Below are positions 54,851 to 64,000 of a stretch of DNA of 64,000 bases, piece by piece. The notes beneath the pieces were generated by a model. It saw nothing but the letters and a program-made list of their open reading frames with translations, ran no database searches and was not told where the DNA came from. Each line of letters opens with the position of its first letter. Position 1 is the first letter of the stretch. A program made the position numbers and the translations under genes. The stretch covers positions 50,573,563 through 50,637,562 of the forward strand of contig CM059972.1 in NCBI GenBank assembly GCA_030490835.1. Reading direction: 5' to 3'. This DNA is from Annona cherimola. Taxonomy: Eukaryota; Streptophyta; Magnoliopsida; Magnoliales; Annonaceae.

Positions 54851-56673
54851 TCATCCTTTTGGTACCCATTTTATGGGTCCATTTGGGTTAGTTATGCATT
54901 GGAGTTACGTTGATCTACCTTTGAAGCCATAAATCCAATGCTTTTCGGCGTCCAAACCAATTTTGCACCAATGTTTTGTAATTTTCTCAATTTGCATTGA
55001 TAAACCTTGTGTCCTAACTTGTTGTAAAAATTACAAGCTCCCAGAAGTCTAGGAGTGGGAATCCATTTGGTAATTGGTTCCCTAGTTGGTCTTTTGGTCC
55101 AAACCACATGATTTATCTTGGGTTTAACATGAATGAGTTTGGTTTTATTCTTTGGAGCATTAGATTTGCTTTGCTCAAATGTGGTATACCCAAGTCCTTT
55201 CTTACAACTTTTGGTAGTCATTTTCAAAAACATTTTCACACTTTCTCCTGGATTAGAAAACTTAGTAAGCAATTCATTTAATGATTCATTTTCATTTTTG
55301 AGTTTCTCTAACTCATTTTTCAAGGTATTCTTTTCATTTTTCAATTTATCAATCTTTTCAGCAAGTTTACCGTTCACAATTATTACTGCATCACATTGTC
55401 TTTTCTTTATTGTAAACTTGTTTCCTAATTTCTTTATTTCTTCATATAATGAATCATAGGCTTGTTGGAGTTCTTCCAATTCAGCACATTTGAGGCAGTC
55501 ATTTGTAGAAGAGAAAATTGAAAAGAATTTTTATTTGGAGGTTACCTCTTGACTACTTGTGCAGTTCGTTGAAGTAGCTTGATCCTCCAAAATTTTCGTT
55601 GCTGCAAAACATATGTCGGAATTTTCCATGTAATAAATTCTTGTGCAATCCGCTTCGCATTCTTCACTTGAAGAGCTACATGTTGTAGATTCCTCTTCAT
55701 TTACGTACATGCCTCTTCTTTTGTTTCTTTGAAATTTTCTGTTGTCGCTTCGATCTTTTCTTTACTCTTTTGCTTTAGTTTCTTCGGGCGTTGGACATTG
55801 GGCTTGTATGTGCCCCCAACCACCACACCGGTAAAATTTTGTTGATTCTTTTTTTTTCTCTTTAGAATTTCTTTCTTTAAAGTTTCTGAAATTTCTACCT
55901 TTCCTTACAAATTTTCTGAACCGTTTTGTAAGTAAGGCAATTTCATCGTCGTTTTGTGATGATGAGGTGGTGTCATCCGAGTCTTGTGCAGCTTTCAAGG
56001 AGATGACTCTTTTGCCTTTGTGGTGATCCTCATTTCTTTTCTTAATTAGCTGATGTGACATTAACGAGCTAATAAGGTCTTCCAACTTCAACGTGTTTAG
56101 GTCCTTGGCTTCTTCTATTGCCGTGATTTTTGGAGTCCATGATTCGGGTAGCACCCTTAGAATCTTCATGACCTGCTCAGATTCAGAAATTTCCTTTCCT
56201 AGCCCTTTCAAGCCGTTAGTAATCTTGGAAAATCTAGCAAATATTTCAGAAATATTTTCTATTTCTAACATTCTAAAGTTTTCCAATTCTCCAATCAAAA
56301 TATTTCTCCTTGTCCCTTGGACTTGAGAAGTTCCTTCATAGATAGATGTTAGTGTATCCCATATCTATTTGGCAGTCAAACAAGAGGATACTCTATCATA
56401 TTCGAAAGCAGTAAGAGCACAAAATAATGAATTCATAGCCTTGGCGTTGCTCTTGACAATTTTCACTTCCTCATCGGTCCATTTGGAAGCTCTTTCATCA
56501 ATAGGCAAAGTCACACCGTCTTGGATTGCAATCCAAGAGTCCATATCTGTAGCCATGATGAGTTGTTTCATACGTAGCTTCCAATATCCAAAATTGTTCC
56601 CATCAAACAATGGTGGCCTAGTAAAGGATTGGCCTTCGGCAAACGCGGGAACAAAAGTGGATTGGGATGCCAT
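54851..56673 (-). pseudogene. gag: Copia C gag, broken
   Basis: From MASQSTFVPAFAEGQSFTRPP at 56673 to the TGA at 54851-54853. Stops interrupt it after LTAK (56365), after ETKAKE (55762) and near 55530, and a frameshift near 54900 disturbs the C-terminus. The zinc knuckle reads FYRCGGWGHIQAQC: its first Cys has become Phe. The coiled coil (LQQAYDSLYEEIKKLGNKF...) and the second knuckle region (CNFYNKLGHKVYQC, also missing one Cys) follow. Confidence 0.88.
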
Positions 56674-56707
56674 ATCAAAAGATCTCTTTGGTAGAACTCA
56701 AAGACCT

Positions 56708-56719
56708 GCTCTGATACCA
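56708..56719 (-). other. Primer binding site of copia C
   Basis: Plus-strand GCTCTGATACCA; element strand TGGTATCAGAGC, two bases from the 5' LTR. Intact initiator-Met primer site. Confidence 0.93.
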
Positions 56720-56721
56720 CT

Positions 56722-58121
56722 TGTTGGTCCCGAGTTGATGGCAATTACCCAAGAGGGGAGGGGTGAATTGGGTATTTAAAATTTTAAACTTTAATCAGAA
56801 ACTTTACCCCGGTTTAGTTTAATCCCCTTTAATAAAATAAATAGAAAGCAATAAGATAATGAAATCAGAAATGAAAAATAATAGACAAGATTTATAATGG
56901 TCCGGGCAACCTTCCCTACTCCACTCTTCCAAGCTCACACTCCCTTGTGACTTGGGTTCCACTATGTATTCCGCGAATACAACTAGAGTCTTCACTCTCT
57001 TCTAGATTCTAGCTCTAGGGGGCATATACAACCAGAGCCTCTGCTCTCTTCTAGATTCTAGCTCTAGGGGGTGTATACAACAAATAACATAAGTAGGTGA
57101 CGAGTTTTACTCCAATCACAATGCTACTTTGCTATAGCTTGGTTTGAAACACTAAAATCAAACCAAGCACCAAAAACCAAATAATAAGATGAAATAGAAG
57201 AAATCTACACTTTACAGATTTGTGTAGCAAGTTCCAGCTCGAGGAAGAATCTGTAGAAGCAACGAATCGTTTTGCGTTGAAGCAAACAACAACTTTGAAG
57301 CTTGTTCTTCCTTTGAAAGTGTATAGATCACTCAATTGTAGAGAAATTGAACTCTTAGTAGCACTTCTTTCCTCTTCTTCAGCTCTATCTTGTTTTATTT
57401 CCACGTTTGCTTGAGTGTCTATATATAGAGGAGGGAGAATTTTGAACATTATAGAGTTGGTTGGCGCGTAATAAATGTTCCAACGTTCAAAAATTCAAAC
57501 ATTATTTCTCCAAGTCGCATGCTGGAGTCGACTTCGGGTGCGACTTCGGTTATGCTTCATTTGTTCAAGTTCTTCTTCAGGTCGACTTGGCCTTGGACTT
57601 TACCCAAGTCACATGTGGAGTTGACTTCGTGTACGACTTCGGATGCTTCAGTTTCCAAGTCTGTCTTCTGGGTCGACTTGGTCTGAGACTTGACCCAAGT
57701 CAATGCTGGAGTCGACTTGGCCTGCGACTTCACCCAAGTCGCAAGTGGAGTCGACTTCATGTGCGACTTCGGCAGCTTTGCCACCCAATTTCAACTTTGG
57801 AAGGAAAGTGTCACTTGAAGTCGATACTGGAGTCGACTTGGTCTGTGACTTCACCCAAGTCGCAGATGGAGACGACTTCATCTGCGACTTCGGCACACTT
57901 GGATCCCAATTTCAACACTGGACAAATTTTAGCACTTGAAGTCGCTTCTGGAGTCGACTTGGGGAGCGAATTGACCTGCTATACTTCATATATTTCACTT
58001 TTATAACTAAAACATTACACAAAATGCATTAGTAGTTAAAACTTACTCAAATTGTATTGTTAATAATCAAAACACATGCTTTGGATATTTTGCATTTGAT
58101 TTTCAGCAATTATTTTCAACA
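56722..58121 (-). repeat. Copia C 5' LTR
   Basis: 1400 bp, plus-strand TGTTGGTCCC...TTTTCAACA. Two CTAGAGCTAGAATCTAG modules at about 56990-57075, TATA box complement at 57420-57427, palindrome array at about 57508-57966. It is shorter than the 3' LTR by palindrome units. Confidence 0.93.
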
Positions 58122-61100
58122 ATGCTCCCTTGTCTTCTTCTTTCCTTTTGCCTGTTTATGGGTTTGAAAAACAAAACATGAGTTGTAAACTCAATAAGCA
58201 AGCTATATATTTTTCAGGCAAATTATTTCGAAAGCAACATTGTTTAAAAGCATTTCTCTCCATTTAGTAAGAGATACTTAACAAGTGATCAACTACCTAC
58301 GGAGCAGAAACCTTTTCAGTTAAAACACCTCGGAAAGCAACATTATACTCCCTCGAGGGTATATCATGACGATGCAATGCAATGCATGACATTATAGGAT
58401 GGAAGCTAGCTAGGCGACCATCCGTCTTCATCTTCTCCCATCCAGGGAGGTGTCGTCAGCCCTTGGCCTATCTTAGCGACTTGGTTACACCAAAGAGGGA
58501 CCATCGATCTGCTTACACCTTTCAAGTGGACATCATGCCTTGTGCACATGAACCATTCTTGACACGCTAGCATGATTTTTCTTGCATAAATTCATAGGAC
58601 AGTATTTTTCATATTTAACAAAGCAGTTATGTAAATCAGTTAGCAAACACATATTGAACTAAGGAATGACCATTCTTAAATACCTTTGAAATAAATTCAA
58701 ATATAATTTGCTAAACAAATAGAAGCAGTTGGAATATCATTTGCAATTATTTTAGAATAATTTAAGAACAAAATCATTTAGAAAATTTTACTTGCTTACC
58801 TTGGTCACGTGAGCTTTTCGGGTCAATTTTTCTTTGCCTTTGCCTATACAGGTAAGAATGACATAGCATTCATATAAATTCCATTTTCTTGCATTCAACT
58901 TAGTTTTCCAACCCATTTTCATTAATATTCATAACCCACTTAAATTCCAAGTCGGGTGTACATGCATAACATACTTATGCATCAAACCATTCATTACACC
59001 ACATCTTCAATTTCCATATTTAGGGTAACATTCATACATATATCATATCACATTCATTAATCACCATATGGAGTAATAAACCTCCAAATTATCATTTTTC
59101 ACATATTTTTCATAATTCACATATTGTGCTCTTATTAAGCACTTTGTTAATGTCATAACCCTCATATATTAATCTCAAATTTTGGGATTACCCAAAAAGT
59201 AACATAATTTATGTATTTCAATCATATTTTTATGCATTTTTTGCTTTTTAACAGTTCACATAAACCATTTATCATTTATTCATGCTTATCTCTCCATATA
59301 TGTCCATCTCATAACACATAATTCATGTGTTTCTTAAAATTTTTCAAATCAGTAACTTGCCTTCTAATTTAGTGTGATTATACACCTTAATTAACACTTC
59401 ACTTAGTGTATTTTTCTGGAATTTTAATCCACTAATCATAGGGTTCCAAAACAGCAACTTTGTGACCCGTTTAATACACTTTCAATGTCCCTTTTGATAC
59501 TTATCTCTAAATAGATTTTTAATATTTAATTTTCAGCAACTAATCATACTTTTCTTAACCTAAATTTAGGGTATTAGCACGTATTTAAAATTCATAATTT
59601 GATTCCCTTCGAAACAGCACCTGCCATGTATATTTTGGATACCCTTTTCACTCCGCTTTGTATGTTTCTACACATGTCCTAAAATTCCAGATTTAAGGAA
59701 AACTTAATCAACTTATTTTGGACATCTAAAACACCTTAGATTTAGAGTATTTACCCTTTAAATAATTCATAAATTATTTAATCAAATTATGTACCATATA
59801 CATCACAAAATCATGGAAATCGGGTCACATGCACAACCCTAAACCCCATCTTTCTTAAAATTCATAATTTATACTTAAATCAATGTATGTATTTCATTAG
59901 ATCATGATTCATAGCCTAATCATGATATTATTTCAAAACAACAACTTATTGCATGGATTTAAGAAGTTTCAAGATAGATTATCAACCCATGTCTCTTTCT
60001 ATCATCCACTTCAACTTCTTAAATCATAAAAATCCATTCATACCATTTAATACCCATTTAATACTCTAATTAAGGGTGTCACATATTACCCTTAAAGGTT
60101 CTTTATGAACCATATCCATGTCTCAAAATTTAAAGTAGAAAACTTAGAATTCAAAGAACCTAATATATCATGTATACTTACTTGATTGTTGCCAACCTTG
60201 ATTTAAGCTATCCAAGCTTAGTTCTCCTCCTTTCTTTCTCCTTTTTTTCCTTCTTTTTTTTTTCTTCTCCTTTTCTTCCCTTCTTCCTCTTTCTTTGTTG
60301 GAAAATATGGACGTCCCTTGCTGCCCTCTTTTTGGGTATATTTCCTTTGTTTTTTTCCACTTCAAATGGATGTCCCTTTTTGTGGTTCAACATATATTCA
60401 TAATATAGATTTTTAGGCCCACATTTTGCACATGATTTGAGTCATTTTAATACATGTATATCCCTTGTTGTGTTGTCACCATATTACCCTAGTAAATTAT
60501 GTAATTATCATAATTCAAAATTCACAAAATCAGCTCAATTGAATGCCCATGTTGTTGTCCATATGGGCACGTCCACTTTCAGCTGCTGTTTTGCCATTTT
60601 TCCACAAAATTTGCAGCCTTAATTAATGGGTGTTTATACACCCTAACTAATAGACCACTTAGATATACATTTAGCATAAAAAAATCAAAAAAAATCCAAA
60701 TAGCCAGCCTGTGGACATCCCCCATTGCAACTCACCTTGCTGTCCACACATCATGTCCACTTTCAGCTGCCATTTTGAAATTTTTTCCACACATTATAAC
60801 TTTATTTAATGGCCATTTAACCACCCTAGCAATTATCTCAATTAGGGGTCAATTTATCATAAATAAAAAATCACAAAAAATCCAAAAGCCTGCCATGACC
60901 GTCCACTTCTCTCTCGCTCCATATTGCCGTCCACTTTTCATCACATTAATATGCTACTGATTTTGACATTTGTTGCTGTAATTTTCCATATGAATTTATG
61001 GTTATTTATGTACCTTTTTTCCCTAGCTAACTTAGGTGTATATTTTATATAAAAAAATCACAAAAGTTCAAGTTAAAGCTGCCTTTGACGTCCCATGGGT

Positions 61101-61894
61101 GCCACCCATGCTATGCTCTCTGCAGCTAGTGTATTAGCTCCTTAAATCAGCATTTATTCATAAGATATTTTCATGAATTTTTTCATTTTTAGTAATTCAT
61201 AAAATACCCTGCAATTCACCCCCTTTTGACACATCATTTATGCATTTAATTATTTACTTAATTACTTTAACTTTAACATAAATGCATGTTACTTTAAGGG
61301 TGAAAAAAGTCAAAAGATGCACACCCATGTTTGTGCAAGCCTAATCCCTCCATCATTATCTTGATCAAATGCTTCCATTGCATTGATCTCATAATTTTAA
61401 CCATCCATTTCGAATTTTGTCTCAATCCGATTCTAGCTCAAGTTATAATCATTTGAAGTCTTCTTTGGATTTTGGATGATAATACTTGATTTTCACCCTA
61501 ATCTCATCAATATTTTCATAATATAACCTTTCCATAAGGTTAAGCACGAAATTATGTGCTTCTCTTTCAATTTTCATCTTAATTCGCCTTACAGACGTCA
61601 AGTTGTGAATTTTCTAACATTTTCCAACTTAACTCTATATTTAGCCTCTTAATTTCCATTAATCACATTATAGAAATTAAAATTAATTTTTCATGGCACA
61701 CTAATACTTTTCAACCCTCATTAAGCCACCTTAATCATATTAATCCACATTGACTTATAATGATTAATTTAATTATCATTCATAACCACTAACCTAATTG
61801 CAACAATTCATCAAAATTGCACATAAATCATTCATAATTAAATCAAATCATACATGAATCATTCAAATGCATATACATGAATCCTATGTAGGTC

Positions 61895-63722
61895 TGATAA
61901 TTGAAAATTAATAATATATTTTGTGGGTATTTTATACCAATTTGGTGGGTAATTAATTGAATTTAATCCAAAATTTGCTCTAAAATGTGGTTTTGCAACA
62001 TTTGGGTATTAAATATTAATTTCAAGTTATTTAAATAAATTTTGTAATCTTTTGGCTCGAAATTATATTTTTATTTGTTGCTACAAAATCAAATGTGTTT
62101 GATATTAAATAACTATTGCAATGATTGGGTGTCAAATAAATCATTTGTTATCAATTTGATAGATTTATAATTGGAATATATTTTTTTTGCAGGTTTGTAT
62201 TAAACAGAAGTGGGACCCACAAGATCACGTCCAATTTCTCAAGATAATTCAAACCAAAAATTTCCAGCAAGTTTCACTATCCAAGCCTTTCAAACAGTGG
62301 ACCCCACCAGCTGTCCAGAAAATTATAAATCATCTCGAGCGACCATTCAATGGCCAGATCACGCCCAGATCGTGCCTTGATTAAATCCGGTCGTCCAGAT
62401 TTTCTCCAACAAATATCAACTCACGTCATCCAAGCAGGCTGTCCAGAAAAAAATATCAGCCATCCAATTTTTAGCAATCCATGCCGTCCATTCAATAGAT
62501 CAGCACTGTCCATTTCTGTCTTCCTAATTACCATCCGGATGTGCAGATTATTATTGTCCAATCCAGTGGGGCCCACCATTTACAACTAGAAAATTAGCAA
62601 AATCAAATGATCCAGACCGTCCATAATTATTCACCGCTCAAATCATGCATTTGAATGTCCAATTATCTAACTAGCCATCCAAAATTCAAACCATGCAGAT
62701 TTTTCAATTTCCAAGCCATCTGCATGCAATTATGTCCAAATCAGCAAGATTAACCAAGTTTTCTAGCAAATGAAAGATCTGGCCATCCATTTAATTAGTG
62801 ACCATGTGTTTGCAATCTCACTGCAAGTGCACAGGTCGTAGATTGTAGTATATAAATTATCGATCCACATGGAATTCAGGACTATAAATTTTGCTTTTAA
62901 ATGCTTTCGTGTTGGATATGGAGAGAATATAGCAAATAAAATAGAAAAGTGGTAAAAGAATATAGTAAATAAAATGGAAAAGAAATAGAAAAATGGGAAG
63001 AGAAAATTGCAAATTAGAACGAGTAGAGAACGAGAGTGTGAGTACTTAGGGTCTAGTATTTCATATGCATCCTTTGCAACGGGTAGGGGTATAATTATTT
63101 AATCTGGATATTGTTTGTTAAAGGAGAACAAATCCTAATTTATCCTTGCACCTTCTCTCGAAACCTACAAGGCGTACCCTAATTTTCTTAACCACCTATT
63201 ATCATGGGATTAAGTTAATTAGAATCCATTAAGTTCTGTGGTTTGTTCATGGAATTCCTGAAGGTCATCATGCCTATTCTCATGTCTTAGATTTCCAAGT
63301 TTAATATCCTGATTATCGTATATTAGATCTTCACCGCTCAGTTCCATCACCTAATATATGAAATTATGCTAAAGTATGGGCCCATGTACAAAGCAAGCAT
63401 TAAAATCATAAGATCTTAAATTAATAACAATATCCACCATAAAAAAAATTAAAAACCTACACCACGCTACATTGTACGCACGCTACATCCTAAACCCTAG
63501 ATTTAGGGTTTAGCCAAGTATGTTTAAGTCCAAAATAAAATTAAAATCCAAATCCATCTTAAACAAAGCAATAAAAATTTAAAAAAATGGAAAAGATATA
63601 AAAGCTTATTGGTTTGAAGCCCCGATGGTATGTCGGCCGCTCCACGCAACTCGTCAGTCCGCCTTTTGCCCGTGCTCTCCTCCTTGCTCTCTCTCTCTCT
63701 CTAATTTTTTTCTGCCCCAAAA
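61895..63722. other. J: unclassified repeat DNA, non-coding
   Basis: Begins with TGATAATTGAAAATTAAT, which recalls the TGATAACTCG end of LTR K, then has TTTTTGCAGG (near 62184), several GGGACCCAC/GGGGCCCACC words (62210-62575) and many ATCC/GTCC-rich words. From 62815 a segment (CTGCAAGTGCACAGGTCG...ATCGATCCACATGG) resembles the left end of K. At 63690-63706 there is a short CT microsatellite. No gene and no firm element boundaries. Confidence 0.4.
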
Positions 63723-64000
63723 TGTGGCGCCTCGAACCGGGTGCCTAGAAGCCTTACTCCGAGACCGTTTTGGATTGGTAAATGTGAATTAGGATTATTG
63801 CCCTGATCACGCCGTGGGTTCTTAATTGGATCTCGTCCAATTTTTTTTCTTTCTTTTTCTTTTCTTTCATCACATAAACATATACTCATCATCATTCATA
63901 ACGGACTTATCCATATCATCATAAATCATCAACTTCTTATATTATTCATCACTTCATAATTTCATACAACCTATGTCTTTTTCACCATATCCCATTAGGG
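63723..64000 (-). mobile_element. Family G LTR, cut by the right window edge
   Basis: Starts TGTGGCGCCTCGAACCGGGTGCC and follows the G LTR (CTAGAAGCCTTACTCCG, GATTGGTAAATGTGA, ATTGCCCTGATCACGC, then TTTTTTTTCTTT and CATATACTCATCATC). Only the first 278 bases are in the window, so whether it is a solo LTR or a full element is unknown. Confidence 0.9.

Larger units (their letters stand above)
47621..58121 (-). mobile_element. Copia C: complete element, minus strand
   Basis: 10,501 bp from TGTTAGTCCC to TTTTCAACA with a perfect ATGCT duplication (47616-47620 and 58122-58126). It has the same layout as A. LTR differences look like roughly 5 percent plus indels in the palindrome arrays, so it is older than A. 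Gag and integrase are broken, ORF3 has two stops, but RT-RNase H is fully open. Confidence 0.95.
47235..61894 (-). mobile_element. H: divergent G-like LTR split by copia C
   Basis: Starts TGTGCCGCCTAGAACTGAG and follows the G layout (CCTTAC-CGGG, ATTG-TGGTAAAC, CAGGATTGTTGCCCTG, CGGCGGG). It is cut by copia C at 47620 and resumes at 58127 with GTTTGAAAAACAAAACATGAGT, CAAGTGATCAACTACC and GGTGTCGTCAGCCC blocks also found in G LTRs. Beyond about 58900 it diverges. The right end near 61894 is uncertain: no TTTCACA terminus or duplication was found. Small frames at 60160-60400 come from a CT/GA-rich tract. No genes. Confidence 0.55.

Noticed and set aside
60168..60403. Small Lys/Glu-rich and Phe/Ser-rich frames.
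   Set aside because: Opposite strands of one pyrimidine-rich tract in a non-coding LTR-like region.
61890..62837. J as an LTR with duplication AGGTC (61890-61894 and 62833-62837).
   Set aside because: The element would end in AC rather than CA, and the right-hand context (GCAAGTGCACAGGTCG) looks like one continuous repeat sequence, so the match may be chance.

Overview
This window reads as repeat-rich nuclear DNA from a flowering plant. It holds Ty1/copia elements of the plant-specific Sirevirus (SIRE/Maximus) type, Ty3/gypsy-type LTRs with long non-coding LTRs, and a hAT-type DNA transposon, stacked inside one another, with AT-rich spacers and CHCC-type Gag zinc knuckles. I found no host gene, tRNA, rRNA or CRISPR array. 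The species cannot be named from the sequence alone.

The coding content is four copies of one copia family. Copy A (879-11677, + strand, target-site duplication CTTAT) is complete and the youngest: its two LTRs differ at only about 15 bases by eye, apart from indels. Copy B (14015-27784, - strand, TSD ACTGT/ATTGT) is older and carries a 3.1 kb solo LTR of another family inside its integrase. Copy C (47621-58121, - strand, TSD ATGCT) is complete but decayed, except for an uninterrupted RT-RNase H frame. Copy D (+ strand, three pieces: 13030-14014, 27785-29744, 39214-39645) is the oldest and is the host into which B and F jumped. E (33692-35418, TSD GTTTC) is a solo LTR of the same family. The family layout is LTR / initiator-Met tRNA primer site / gag / pol (PR-IN-RT-RNase H, offset +1 from gag) / an array of AAGTCGACTT palindromes plus a pyrimidine-rich leader / a third ORF starting MAPK / polypurine tract / spacer / second polypurine tract / LTR.

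The second family, called G here, is known mostly from its roughly 3 kb LTRs (plus-strand reading TGTGGCGCC...TTTCACA, element orientation minus, judged from TATA boxes, polypurine tract and primer site). Its copies are: G1 at the left edge (split by A), a solo LTR in B, a full but gene-less element F (29745-39213, TSD GCTAT), a solo LTR inside a solo LTR (40740-47030 containing 41368-44759), and a copy cut by the right edge from 63723. F contains the copia solo LTR E in its short internal part and, in its left LTR, a hAT-like element (30370-33438) that itself contains another solo LTR (K, 31249-32802). Regions 39646-40739 plus 47036-47234, 47235-47620 plus 58127-61894, and 61895-63722 are less well resolved LTR-like repeats.

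The order of events can be read from interruptions: D first; then B, F, and probably G1 and I into D; then solo LTRs, hAT, K, E and C; A is recent. The most interesting observations are the palindrome arrays found both in the copia LTRs and directly in front of the third ORF, which suggest a second internal promoter; a UGA codon shared by three copies between integrase and RT; a conserved +1 gag/pol offset with a splice-acceptor-like sequence; two polypurine tracts per element; and tandem primer-binding-site-like modules in element F.
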